The notes under the pieces are model-generated. The model did no database searches, had not been told where the DNA came from, and saw nothing but the letters and a program-made list of their open reading frames with translations. Both the position numbers and the translations under genes were made by a program. From a virus, in the IMG/VR virus record IMGVR_UViG_3300042398_001385, positions 1 to 64,000 of that record: a stretch of DNA of 64,000 bases; one strand, written 5' to 3'. Shown one piece after another: positions 27,496 to 36,537 of the stretch (position 1 is the first letter of the stretch; every line of letters begins with the position of its first letter).

Positions 27496-28206
27496 TTATA
27501 AGTTCCATTTTTCTTTAAATAGTGGATAAGATCCGCTAGTCATCTTATACATCTGATCATAATCTTTAACTACCCTTTCTGTTGTTTTACCTATGTTGTT
27601 ATCGTGGTGTATAACAATAGAATTAGTAACTAATACGTGTTTTATCTTATTCGTAAACAACTCCATAGAATAATCATTGTCACAATACCAGTGCTGAAAT
27701 CTTTCATCCAAATCTCCTATTCTTTCATAAATTTCTCTTTTCTGTATTATACACCATCCAGAAATTTGTTTCCTTATTTCATATCCTTCAATAAGACCCA
27801 TGTTTTCATTTATTCCATAAAGAGTCTGTGTCATAGGACATAAGGGAGAAAAAGAAAGAGCTTCAGGTACTGTTGAAGATGCTTCAAGTATTCTAGTAAA
27901 CCAGTCTTTTGTAAATTCAAGATCATTATTACAAAGAGCAACCCATGGTGAATTTCCTTTCTTTCTACCAAAGTTTAAAAACTTATGATATCCGTAAGGA
28001 AGAGGAGATTCATATGTTTTTACATTTATTGACATCCAGTCCCAGCTAACACCTTGCTCGGATTCAACTACTATTATATTAAAATCGTCTACTGCATTCT
28101 CTTCAGAATATAATAAGGAAAAAATACAATTCTTTGTTAGCTCCTTACAATAATCGTCTTTTGCGTAGCTAACTATAACTATATCTAATAATTTATCTTG
28201 CATCAT
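27496..28206 (-). CDS. Family 2-like glycosyltransferase (GT-A)
   Basis: The N-terminal strand LLDIVIVSYAKDD, the donor-site region WVALCNNDLEFTKDWF (N-N-D in place of D-x-D), and the later DNDYSMEL and HHDNN match GT2 enzymes, as in rhamnosyl- or fucosyl-transfer clusters. The 236-residue length is near a minimal GT-A domain. The gene overlaps kdsA by 14 bp. Donor and acceptor cannot be read from sequence. Confidence 0.85.
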   Translation of the reverse strand: MMQDKLLDIVIVSYAKDDYCKELTKNCIFSLLYSEENAVDDFNIIVVESEQGVSWDWMSINVKTYESPLPYGYHKFLNFGRKKGNSPWVALCNNDLEFTKDWFTRILEASSTVPEALSFSPLCPMTQTLYGINENMGLIEGYEIRKQISGWCIIQKREIYERIGDLDERFQHWYCDNDYSMELFTNKIKHVLVTNSIVIHHDNNIGKTTERVVKDYDQMYKMTSGSYPLFKEKWNL

Positions 28207-28996
28207 AAATCTTTCTAGCTTTACCTATTATACTTTCTAGATTTGAAAGTTCTAGCATATTTTCAGAGTCAGATGGAGAAAGATGTGGATAGGGATGTGT
28301 TTCTATAAACAATCCATCTGCATCCATCACTGCACCAAATCTAACCATATCTTCTATCAGATCTCCTCTACCCTCAGTTTTTCCACTAATCCCATTAGGT
28401 CTCTGTAAACTGTGTGTACAATCCATTATTATTTTAGATCTGGTACATGATTTCTTTAATCTTGATATAGAAGTGGCATCTACTATTAAATCATTGTAAC
28501 CAAAGCTATTACCTCTTTCTCCTATTAATAGCTCCTTCCCTCCTGATTTATAAAATTTATCTTCTATAAATTTACACGATTCAGGGGAAAGAAATTGTCC
28601 CTTTTTAATAAGTACAGGTAGACCTGTTTTAGCACACTCTTCTATTAGATCAGTTTGTCTACAAAGGAAAGCAGGTATCTGTAAATAATCAACAACAGAA
28701 GCTACTTTTTCAACTTGATGTGTCTCGTGTACATCTGTTATTATCTGCATATTTAATCTAGAATTTATTTTTTTTAAAATTTCTAGACCTTTATCTATAC
28801 CAATTCCTCTAAATCCCCCTGATGATGTTCTATTGGCTTTATCAAAACTCGCTTTAAATATAGTATGATAGTTATGTAGTAATCCACATCTCCTAACTTC
28901 AGTAGCAATCTCAAAGCAAGTGTCCCAGCTTTGTATAACACAAGGACCTCCTATAAGAATTCTAGTTTTTTGATCTTTGACCGAGATATCCTCCAT
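28193..28996 (-). CDS. kdsA: 3-deoxy-8-phosphooctulonate (Kdo-8-P) synthase
   Basis: The 267-residue protein carries the family marks: GGPCVIQSWD, FKASFDKANRTS, then RGIGIDKGLEIL, IITDVHE, LQIPAFLCRQTDL, and GQFLSPESC, GERGNSFGYNDL and IMDCTHSLQRP. It condenses arabinose-5-phosphate with phosphoenolpyruvate. The Cys in IMDCTHS and the Cys in GPCV resemble sequence features around the active site; whether it is metal-dependent is not certain from sequence alone. It overlaps kdsD by 35 bp, giving two consecutive Kdo-pathway steps. Kdo-8-P phosphatase and CMP-Kdo synthetase are not in the window. Confidence 0.92.
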   Translation of the reverse strand: MEDISVKDQKTRILIGGPCVIQSWDTCFEIATEVRRCGLLHNYHTIFKASFDKANRTSSGGFRGIGIDKGLEILKKINSRLNMQIITDVHETHQVEKVASVVDYLQIPAFLCRQTDLIEECAKTGLPVLIKKGQFLSPESCKFIEDKFYKSGGKELLIGERGNSFGYNDLIVDATSISRLKKSCTRSKIIMDCTHSLQRPNGISGKTEGRGDLIEDMVRFGAVMDADGLFIETHPYPHLSPSDSENMLELSNLESIIGKARKIYDAR

Positions 28997-29537
28997 GGTG
29001 TAATTTTGAGTATTCTTTTTTGGTAAAATTCTTATCCATTAATCCAATAACTATTAAATCAGATATCACAGACATACAAGTTGTAGAAGTTGTTGGAGTT
29101 AATCCCATGGGACATATCTCCTCAACAGGACCAAATTCAATATAGTCTGCACATTTTATAGAGATATCTTCGGTTTTGGTTCCGACTATAGCATATATGT
29201 AATTACCATACTCTAAATTATGTACAAGATCAATAAGTTCTAAAACCTCTCTAGTTTTACCGGAATTACTAAAAACTATAATTACGTCACCCGGTTGAAC
29301 TATTCCCAAATCACCGTGCTGGGCTTCAGATGGGTGTAAGAAAAAAGAAGGTGTTCCTGTTGAGGATAAAGTAGTGGCAAAGGTATGTGCGATATGTCCA
29401 GCTTTTCCCATACCAGAAGTTATTACTCTTCCATGTCCGATATACCTTCTTATCTGAGAAACTAAATTACTTACTCTCTGTATTGGTATTTTTTTTAGAG
29501 CTTCTATCTCTTTCTCTATTAATAATTTATAATCCAT
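28962..29537 (-). CDS. kdsD: Arabinose-5-phosphate isomerase (SIS domain only)
   Basis: The SIS domain is clear: VITSGMGKAGHIAHTFATTL, FFLHPSEAQHGDLGIVQPGD, VFSNSGKTREVLELI, then EICPMGLTPTTSTTCM and a final LHHGGYLG. These are hallmarks of KdsD/KpsF/GutQ, which convert ribulose-5-phosphate to arabinose-5-phosphate. The protein is 191 residues and lacks the C-terminal CBS pair of the bacterial enzyme of about 325 residues. Its coupling to kdsA supports the Kdo role. Confidence 0.9.
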   Translation of the reverse strand: MDYKLLIEKEIEALKKIPIQRVSNLVSQIRRYIGHGRVITSGMGKAGHIAHTFATTLSSTGTPSFFLHPSEAQHGDLGIVQPGDVIIVFSNSGKTREVLELIDLVHNLEYGNYIYAIVGTKTEDISIKCADYIEFGPVEEICPMGLTPTTSTTCMSVISDLIVIGLMDKNFTKKEYSKLHHGGYLGQRSKN

Positions 29538-30549
29538 AGGATTTTATTTTATCTTCTATCATTTCATCTATTATATGAGAAAGAGAAAGTTTTGGTTCCC
29601 ATCCTAATACTTTTTTAGCATCGCTAGCATCTCCTATTAATAAATCAACCTCAGATGGTCTAAAATATTTGCTATCTACTTCTATTATTTTTTTACCAGT
29701 TTCTTTTACTACACCAATTTCTTCAACGCCTTCTCCAAGGAATTCAATTTCCATATCTAATTTAATTGATGTCATTTCTACAATTTCTCTTATTGTATAA
29801 GAAACCCCGGTAGCTAAAACAAAATCCCTAGGCGTTTCTTGTTGTAGCATACTCCACATACCCTCAACATATTCTTTGGCGTGTCCTATGTCTCTTGAAG
29901 AATTTAGATTACCTAATTTTAAAATATCAGATTTACCAAGTTTAATATCTACTAATCCATCAACTATTTTCTTCTCTACAAAATTTTCACCTCTTCTAGG
30001 AGATGTATGATTGAAAAGAATACCATTACAAGCAAATATGTCGTATGCTTCCCTATAGTTTTTTATTATCCAAAATCCATAAAGCTTAGCAACTCCATAG
30101 GGGCTTCTTGGATAAAATGGGGTTCTTTCTGTTTGTGGCGTTTCTTGAACCATTCCATATAGTTCAGAAGTTGAAGCCTGATAGAGTTTAGTATTCGGAG
30201 AATGAGTTCTTATAGATTCTAATACATTCAAAGTACCTATTGCATCTACTTGACCAGTATAATAAGGAATTTCAAAAGAAATCTTAACGTGGCTCTGTGC
30301 AGCTAGATTATAAAACTCGTCTGGCTTAATACTAGAAATTAAATTACTAATAGAAACTGGATCTGTTACGTCAGCATAATACCAATTAAACATAGGATTA
30401 TTTCTAATGTGATCTATTCTCCTTGTATTAAACGATGATGATCTTCTAATTGTTCCATGAACCTCGTATCCCTTATTGAGAAGAAGCTCCGCTAAATAAG
30501 ACCCGTCTTGCCCATTAACACCAGTTATAATCGCTTTTCTAATCGACAT
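29527..30549 (-). CDS. gmd: GDP-mannose 4,6-dehydratase
   Basis: This extended short-chain dehydrogenase of 340 residues has the NADP-binding G-x-x-G-x-x-G in ITGVNGQDGSYLAELLL, the family motif TIRRSSSFNTRRIDHI, YNLAAQSHVKISFE, catalytic Ser/Tyr/Lys in QASTSELYG and RSPYGVAKLYGFW, and LFNHTSPRRGENFV. It converts GDP-mannose to GDP-4-keto-6-deoxymannose in the cytoplasm. It overlaps kdsD by 11 bp and follows fcl with a 25 bp overlap, so the GDP-fucose steps are coupled. GDP-mannose must come from the host. Confidence 0.96.
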   Translation of the reverse strand: MSIRKAIITGVNGQDGSYLAELLLNKGYEVHGTIRRSSSFNTRRIDHIRNNPMFNWYYADVTDPVSISNLISSIKPDEFYNLAAQSHVKISFEIPYYTGQVDAIGTLNVLESIRTHSPNTKLYQASTSELYGMVQETPQTERTPFYPRSPYGVAKLYGFWIIKNYREAYDIFACNGILFNHTSPRRGENFVEKKIVDGLVDIKLGKSDILKLGNLNSSRDIGHAKEYVEGMWSMLQQETPRDFVLATGVSYTIREIVEMTSIKLDMEIEFLGEGVEEIGVVKETGKKIIEVDSKYFRPSEVDLLIGDASDAKKVLGWEPKLSLSHIIDEMIEDKIKSYGL

Positions 30550-31469
30550 ATTGTATTTTTATAATATTCGTAAGTTTTTTTAATCCCCTCTTCTATTGTA
30601 TGAGAAGGTCTCCATCCTGTTTCAAAAATTTTAGAAACATCCATAACTTTTCTGTATGTACCATCAGGATATTTGTAATTAAATTTTATTTTTCCCTTGT
30701 ACCCTATCACTTCAGATATTAATAAAGAAAGATCAGATATTGAAATATCATTTCCTGATCCTACATTTATAATATCTTCAGATGAATAATTCTCAGATAA
30801 ATGAATTAATGCTTCTGCTAAATCGTCAACATATAAAAATTCTCTCATAGGTTTTCCTGTTCCCCATACCTCGACATAACTTGAATCTGCTTCTTTTGCT
30901 TCGTGAAATTTTCTAATTAGAGCAGGGAGAACATGACTTGTGTCTAGATTAAAATTATCCCCAGGTCCGTAAAGATTACAAGGCATAACAGATATGTAAT
31001 CTCTTCCGTATTGTTGTCTATAAGACTGACACATCTTAATCCCAGCAATCTTGGCTATTGCATAGGAATCATTGGTTGTCTCTAAATGGCCAGTCATTAA
31101 ATATTCTTCCTTTATAGGAATTGGTGAATCTTTAGGATATATGCAGGAAGATCCAAGAAAAACTAATTTGCTAACATTGGACAAGTGACAAGCTTCTATA
31201 ACATTTATCTGTATTTTAAGATTGGTAGTTATAAAATCAGCTTTATAATCATTGTTTGCTTTTATTCCCCCAACCTTGGCTGCACACATAAAAACTAAGT
31301 CTGGTTTATTTTTTATAAAATATCCGATAACCTGGGATCTATCTTCAAGATCTAAGCTATATCTTTTTGGAGTAAGTATGTTTGAATTTGGATATTTATC
31401 CCTATATTTTTTATAAAGATTAGAGCCAACTAACCCAGTAGATCCCAATATTAATATTTTTTTATCCAT
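30525..31469 (-). CDS. fcl: GDP-L-fucose synthase
   Basis: The 314-residue SDR epimerase/reductase has ILGSTGLVGSNLYKKY, then CAAKVGGIKANN, FLGSSCIYPKDSPIPIKEE, the active-site DSYAIAKIAGIKMCQSYRQQ, MPCNLYGPGDNFNLDTSHVL and VWGTGKPMREFLYVDDLA. Each is diagnostic for Fcl/WcaG, which makes GDP-L-fucose from the Gmd product. It sits between the GT11 gene (1 bp) and gmd, making a continuous fucose supply and transfer unit. Confidence 0.96.
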   Translation of the reverse strand: MDKKILILGSTGLVGSNLYKKYRDKYPNSNILTPKRYSLDLEDRSQVIGYFIKNKPDLVFMCAAKVGGIKANNDYKADFITTNLKIQINVIEACHLSNVSKLVFLGSSCIYPKDSPIPIKEEYLMTGHLETTNDSYAIAKIAGIKMCQSYRQQYGRDYISVMPCNLYGPGDNFNLDTSHVLPALIRKFHEAKEADSSYVEVWGTGKPMREFLYVDDLAEALIHLSENYSSEDIINVGSGNDISISDLSLLISEVIGYKGKIKFNYKYPDGTYRKVMDVSKIFETGWRPSHTIEEGIKKTYEYYKNTICRLEKRL

Positions 31470-31470
31470 T

Positions 31471-32217
31471 TTAGATTATTATCCAATTTTTACAATATAA
31501 ATCATCCGTTATTACTCCTTTTTTTGCTGGACCAAACCACTTAGAAGGAGATATTACTTTCTTATTATTATTTTTATTTAACCAAGCTCCCCACCAAGAA
31601 AAACTAGAATTTGCTATAATATTATTTTTACAAGAAGACATTAAACATAAATCTTTTATATCAGAATTTTCTGAAATATATTCAATATCATTAAAAGCTG
31701 TAAAAAATTCTCTGCACCAACTAATGTCATCAGAAAAAACATAAAACTTTTTAACGCCCGAGTTCCTCATATATTCTATAGATTTATTATAGTAATCAAT
31801 CCCAGGAAATGGATGATAATCGCTAAGATTAACATAATCTCCTCTTCTTATATGAATAGAACAGGTCTCTTCATTATTGTCTATAGAATCATCATATAAT
31901 GAATCAACAAAATCAAAATGATATAATATCTTATCCTCACAGTGAGAAAAATACTTATAAGACTGAAAATATCCAATTAAGTCCACATTATCCATATTAG
32001 GAATAGGATCATAATTAAAATTTTTCTCCCGGTAGATATTTTTTATTTCCGATGAATTTAAACTCTGGTCTATAGGATTTTTAAAAAAATCAGAATAATC
32101 CCACGAATAGAATTTAGCTTCTTTTGAGTATAAATTTGCTGTTCCTATACATGAAGCTATTTGGAATAACTGATTTCCTAATCTTCCGAAAGAACCGATT
32201 TTAGAGAATGTTATCAT
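31471..32217 (-). CDS. GT11-family fucosyltransferase (alpha-1,2-fucosyltransferase-like)
   Basis: The N-terminus SFGRLGNQLFQIA and the donor-binding CSIHIRRGDYVN and NIIANSSFSWWGAWLN are the conserved GT11 motifs, and the order and 248-residue length fit short bacterial members. GT11 enzymes transfer fucose from GDP-fucose, usually in alpha-1,2 linkage to galactose. The next two genes in transcription order make GDP-fucose, so donor supply and transferase are together. Confidence 0.93.
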   Translation of the reverse strand: MITFSKIGSFGRLGNQLFQIASCIGTANLYSKEAKFYSWDYSDFFKNPIDQSLNSSEIKNIYREKNFNYDPIPNMDNVDLIGYFQSYKYFSHCEDKILYHFDFVDSLYDDSIDNNEETCSIHIRRGDYVNLSDYHPFPGIDYYNKSIEYMRNSGVKKFYVFSDDISWCREFFTAFNDIEYISENSDIKDLCLMSSCKNNIIANSSFSWWGAWLNKNNNKKVISPSKWFGPAKKGVITDDLYCKNWIII

Positions 32218-33185
32218 TTTTCAATTACTGCTTTCCATTGGGAGATACATTTCTCCTCATGAATTTTACTGAAATTTATAACATTGTTTCTTTTTTCTTT
32301 AATTAATTCTTCATTTTTAGTTAATTCCAAAAGATGATCAAATGAATTAAAATAAATAAATAGATCTTTATGATCAGGTAAATACCATTCTGACGATTCT
32401 ATAAAACTCCTATCAAAAGGAGGACTCCAGAAAAAATTAGGTTTAAATGAGAGGTCTAATAAAAAATTTTTAGAAGGTATAAAATAAACGTTCCCTATTG
32501 ACCAGTTTTCAAAAATAGCTAAATTAGACCAAGCATAAGGAATGTGTATTATTCCTTTTATGCCTATAAGATCCGAGGGTCCATTGTATTCACCTCTATA
32601 CGTTTCTATTCCTAATTCATCACACTTATTTTTAAGATCCATATAGATATTATCATTGTGATATCTTGTTATTAAAAACGTATTACTTTTTAATTGACCA
32701 CTAGGAAAAAGATCGTATTTATCTTCTTTATCTACTATGCTAACAGGTCTAAAAACATCCGTATCCCATTCTATTTCTCTATATTTTTTAGCATACTCGT
32801 GTTCAAACTTAGTATAGGATCTAACAAAAGTATTATCTCTTTTTATAGCAGATTTAAATAAATCATAATAATTATTATCAGGAAAGTTTACGCTATTTGT
32901 TGCTGAATCACTATAGTCAAACCTATTACACACCCATATTATTAATTTACCTATAAATTGATCTCTAAGAAATATTCTAGAAAGTGGTGCAGTATCTGAT
33001 GTAATTACACAATCAAAAGAATTATAATAATCGCAGTTTTCTTTCCATATACTATCAGCAAGATCTTGAGATATATTATAATTCCAATTAGCCCTTTGAG
33101 TTTCTAATTGATATCCTAGTTTTTTACAAATATAATCTACGGAGATAACACACCCCGAATGATATGTTACGTGTAATATTCTCAT
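32214..33185 (-). CDS. Putative GT-B-like glycosyltransferase
   Basis: The 323-residue protein begins MRILHVTYHSGCVISVDYIC and later contains LIIWVCNRFDYSD, FLITRYHN and IHIPYAWSNLAIFENWSIGN. The strand-helix pattern and a conserved-looking P-Y-A-W-S-N-L-A-x-x-E acidic site resemble GT-B transferases of virus surface clusters. No close family can be named. It overlaps both neighbours by 4 bp. Confidence 0.55.
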   Translation of the reverse strand: MRILHVTYHSGCVISVDYICKKLGYQLETQRANWNYNISQDLADSIWKENCDYYNSFDCVITSDTAPLSRIFLRDQFIGKLIIWVCNRFDYSDSATNSVNFPDNNYYDLFKSAIKRDNTFVRSYTKFEHEYAKKYREIEWDTDVFRPVSIVDKEDKYDLFPSGQLKSNTFLITRYHNDNIYMDLKNKCDELGIETYRGEYNGPSDLIGIKGIIHIPYAWSNLAIFENWSIGNVYFIPSKNFLLDLSFKPNFFWSPPFDRSFIESSEWYLPDHKDLFIYFNSFDHLLELTKNEELIKEKRNNVINFSKIHEEKCISQWKAVIEK

Positions 33186-33814
33186 CTATTTACCTTATAG
33201 TTTCTTAACACGTCTATAAGAGGTTCCTTATCTTTTTTAATCCAAATTGTAGTTCCCATGTAGGTATCCTCAAAATGTATTTCTACGTAATTTGAAGGAA
33301 CTTGCACGATGTTATATCCATATATGTTTTTTAAAACCCTATTATGATCTCTACTTGTATCATGAGCGGCAATTATATCAGCTTTATCAAAAGAAAGATT
33401 AACTAGATCTCCCCTGAGATGTATACCAGCGTCTACGAAAATAAAATCGTATGCGCTATTGCTAATAAATGGATCCGTTATTTTTTTAAGGACTTTAAGA
33501 TATTTAGTATCTTCTAGAGGAAATCTTAATTTTTGTGCTCTTTGATCAGCATTAGATATTTCCTCAGGAACGTTTACGTAATGCGATTCCCAATTATCGT
33601 AATCTTTTAATTTTTCCTTAGTTTTCTCATACCACTCCAAATTATATGATCCTAGTGATAACTCCACTGATGTTACCTTTTCACAATTTTCAAGTAGGAA
33701 TTCAGTTCCTACGCCTAATCCAAACTCTAAAAAATTATTTATTTTTTCATGCGAGAATATTTCTCTAAAATAATAATTCCAATCTTGAGGAGGACCTAAT
33801 TCATATTTTTTCAT
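33182..33814 (-). CDS. SAM-dependent methyltransferase-like protein
   Basis: A Rossmann core is visible: NNFLEFGLGVGTEFLLENC (motif I), VTSVELS (acidic motif II), SAYDFIFVDAGIHLRGDLVN and ADIIAAHDTSRDHN, where the His-Asp end resembles Methyltransf_24. The protein has 210 residues. It probably acts on the glycan or its carrier, judged only by context. Confidence 0.7.
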   Translation of the reverse strand: MKKYELGPPQDWNYYFREIFSHEKINNFLEFGLGVGTEFLLENCEKVTSVELSLGSYNLEWYEKTKEKLKDYDNWESHYVNVPEEISNADQRAQKLRFPLEDTKYLKVLKKITDPFISNSAYDFIFVDAGIHLRGDLVNLSFDKADIIAAHDTSRDHNRVLKNIYGYNIVQVPSNYVEIHFEDTYMGTTIWIKKDKEPLIDVLRNYKVNR

Positions 33815-35106
33815 ATTTCTATTTTTATTTCATAAGCACCATAGATAGTATCTATTTCATTATAATATATCCAAACCTTCTTCGGTTCTTTTATATTTAA
33901 TATTTCTATTAATTTTTTAAACTGATTGTTGTATAATGTATTAGCCCTTTTTATATTTTTTTTTAGATTATCTCTTTTTAATTCATATTCCCTTTCTAGT
34001 TTAATAAATTTACCCACCAAATTCTTCAAGTTTAATTTAGAGTTTGTGGGTATTATTAAATCATGAGATTCTATACTCATCATATAATTTAGTGACTTGA
34101 TATTATAAGCTAGACATATAGAGGGTATGTTGAACGAATTTAATAATATATTAGCATGTAACCTAGTAGCGATACAAAATTTTAGATCTGAGCAAAATTC
34201 AACTAATGATTCAATTTCTCCGTAGTTAAAGGATTTACATAAAATATTAATATCCTTATATTTATCAATATCATTTATCATTCTAATGAGTTCTTCGTGT
34301 ATTCCTCTTTCACCTTCGCCCATAGAATAAAATATTATATTATACCCCCTATCTAATATCCAAATACAGTGATTAAATATAGAATCGACCAATCTTTTTC
34401 TATAATCATCATAACTCTCATTTTTAATTCCTATTCTCCCTTCCCCGGTAACCTCAGCTAAATTTATTCCTATATTTTTAGAATCTAAATTATTCTTATG
34501 AGTAAATAATCCGGACAATAATATACCGGGATCATAAATAAATGGCTTTGAAAATTTTTTATTTATAGATTTAGCTATATTTATATCTAAAGGTCCTCTC
34601 ACTCCTCCAATATTGCAACAGGAAATAGAATCTATATTAATTTTCATTAAATCGTTAACAGGAAAATCAACCTCTTTAGTTTTTCCTGTTAATAATTCAT
34701 TTCTATTCTTATCTGGTATTTTAAAATTAGATGTATCGCTTATTCCTGTACCAAAGCAAAATTTAGCTAATAGTTTTTTTTCATTTTTTAATACCCCTAT
34801 AGTGTAAGATATTTCCTCTGGATGTATTAAAGAACCTCCTCCTATAACACCTATATTACAACCGCTAACCCAATTGTTACCGGAAGCCCACTTTAATAAC
34901 GATTTCTCTAAGAAACAATTAACATTATATTTTTTATCTATAGCTTTTTTTAAAAATCCCATAAATATTTCAAAAAGTACATCGTCCCCAAGATTTCCAC
35001 TGTTTAAGCATCCAGTATAAAACCCTCTAAATACAAGATCCCCATTCCTATTAATATTACTTCTTCTATTAATCCTATTTAGATAAAATGTATTGATATC
35101 CATCAA
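33811..35106 (-). CDS. Polysaccharide pyruvyl transferase-like protein
   Basis: The features of the family are present: GNLGDDVLFEIFM near the N-terminus, IGVIGGGSLIHPEE, CFGTG, GVRGPLDINIAKS, INLAE, and late CIATRLHANILLNSFNIPSI, then SLNYM. Such enzymes add ketal-linked pyruvate to sugars or act as related transferases. The 431-residue protein has a Lys-rich helical end. It overlaps the next methyltransferase by 32 bp. Confidence 0.85.
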   Translation of the reverse strand: MMDINTFYLNRINRRSNINRNGDLVFRGFYTGCLNSGNLGDDVLFEIFMGFLKKAIDKKYNVNCFLEKSLLKWASGNNWVSGCNIGVIGGGSLIHPEEISYTIGVLKNEKKLLAKFCFGTGISDTSNFKIPDKNRNELLTGKTKEVDFPVNDLMKINIDSISCCNIGGVRGPLDINIAKSINKKFSKPFIYDPGILLSGLFTHKNNLDSKNIGINLAEVTGEGRIGIKNESYDDYRKRLVDSIFNHCIWILDRGYNIIFYSMGEGERGIHEELIRMINDIDKYKDINILCKSFNYGEIESLVEFCSDLKFCIATRLHANILLNSFNIPSICLAYNIKSLNYMMSIESHDLIIPTNSKLNLKNLVGKFIKLEREYELKRDNLKKNIKRANTLYNNQFKKLIEILNIKEPKKVWIYYNEIDTIYGAYEIKIEI

Positions 35107-35773
35107 ATATTATTTTAAATCCTGATTCTAATAGGTATGGTATAGCATTTTCAGATTTACCTAATTTATTGTTAAAATCTCCCATATCTCTAGGTGTACC
35201 GTTTAATACATCATCAATTAAAATAATACCTCCTTCTTTTAAAAGATTCCTACGAACTATAATCTCTGCTTCTTTTAGTTGTAGATTACATGTGTATTCT
35301 ATAGGCCACATATCACCAGTATCTAAATATATAAGATCGTATCTTTTATCGGTATTTTCTAAATATATTGTAGAATCCGATGTAATATGATTGCACTTAA
35401 TATTTAAAGAATCAGTCATTATTTTACATCTTTTTAAATGAGCTTCTATTAAATCCACTGTGGTAAATGAATTGTAATTACCGATCATACCAAAAATTAA
35501 AGTAAAACATCCCGCTCCCCAATCCCATTTAGAAAAATCATCCTTATTCCAGTAATTAGGATCGTCCATATTACATCCCTCAAATTTCCCGTCTACAAAA
35601 CTTCTAGATGTTCCTAATTCTAATATATCACTAGAATTTCTTTTATCGAGAAATTCTAAACAATATTTAAAAGATTTATATCTAGACTTATCAGGATCAT
35701 TATATCTTAATCCCTCATTAGATCCTATGTCCAATAGTTCTTTGTATTTGTTGAGTGATTCTATTTTATTCAT
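35075..35773 (-). CDS. SAM-dependent methyltransferase-like protein
   Basis: SSDILELGTSRSFVDGKF forms motif I, TVDLIEAHLKRC supplies the acidic residue, and YDLIYLDTGDMWP with GGIILIDDVLNG gives the later motifs. An inserted Trp/Asp-rich loop (DPNYWNKDDFSKWDWGAGC) is unusual. 232 residues. The substrate is unknown; the position in the sugar island suggests a glycan. Confidence 0.75.
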   Translation of the reverse strand: MNKIESLNKYKELLDIGSNEGLRYNDPDKSRYKSFKYCLEFLDKRNSSDILELGTSRSFVDGKFEGCNMDDPNYWNKDDFSKWDWGAGCFTLIFGMIGNYNSFTTVDLIEAHLKRCKIMTDSLNIKCNHITSDSTIYLENTDKRYDLIYLDTGDMWPIEYTCNLQLKEAEIIVRRNLLKEGGIILIDDVLNGTPRDMGDFNNKLGKSENAIPYLLESGFKIIFDGYQYILSK

Positions 35774-35775
35774 AA

Positions 35776-36537
35776 TTATCTATATTTTGAAATATTTATA
35801 CTGGTAAAATCATTATCTATTAATGGATTTCTAGCTACTATCAATCCGTCGTGTGAATATGACTCATTCATATCATGCTCACATAATATTTTAAATTCTT
35901 TATTTATTAAAAAAGATAGACATTCCTCATGTAAGAATTCTTTAGGAGCTCCCCAGGATTCGCCTTTATTGTTTTTATCTGTATGTGTAGATATAAAAAT
36001 ATAGCCAACATTTTTTATAAAATCTCCTAGCTGCTCTAATAAATGATACTCCCATCCTTGTATATCCACATGAAGTATATCTATAAAACTAATTGATTGA
36101 TCAGTTATAAAATCTAGAATATTCAATTCAGGGATTTTTCCTATATGAAAACTTCCCTCCATGTTATTAATATTAAAATTCTCCACACCTAAATTAAGAT
36201 TAATCGAATCGACATCAATCATAAAATTTTTAGCATCCTTTATTTTTTGATTAAACCACATAGAATAATAAGCCCATGAAGATCCAACCTCAATCATTAA
36301 TCCCCCTTCCTTTATTTTCTCAAGAACTTTATAAAAAGCAAACTCCTCCTGTGGTTCGTGGTGGCCTTTACATTTTAATATTAATTCTGTCATCCATTCT
36401 CCACAATAACAATCCCTTATTATTTTTATCCCATTGTGCATTATTTGGAAATTATCCAATATATTTCCGCTATTTAAATCTCTATCTAGAGAATCACAAT
36501 CTTTACATAATAAGGCTTTATCTATTCTGGTAAGCAT
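35776..36537 (-). CDS. FkbM-like methyltransferase
   Basis: The core reads GGLMIEVGSSWAYYSMWF, then FMIDVDSINLNLGVENF, and SFIDILHVDIQGWEYHLLEQ, the typical FkbM D-x-x-H/K-x-D-x-Q/E-G-x-E motif, followed by ISTHTDKN. The N-terminal 30 residues have a C-x-x-C (LLCKDC) that may bind metal. 253 residues. FkbM enzymes O-methylate sugars. Confidence 0.8.
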   Translation of the reverse strand: MLTRIDKALLCKDCDSLDRDLNSGNILDNFQIMHNGIKIIRDCYCGEWMTELILKCKGHHEPQEEFAFYKVLEKIKEGGLMIEVGSSWAYYSMWFNQKIKDAKNFMIDVDSINLNLGVENFNINNMEGSFHIGKIPELNILDFITDQSISFIDILHVDIQGWEYHLLEQLGDFIKNVGYIFISTHTDKNNKGESWGAPKEFLHEECLSFLINKEFKILCEHDMNESYSHDGLIVARNPLIDNDFTSINISKYR

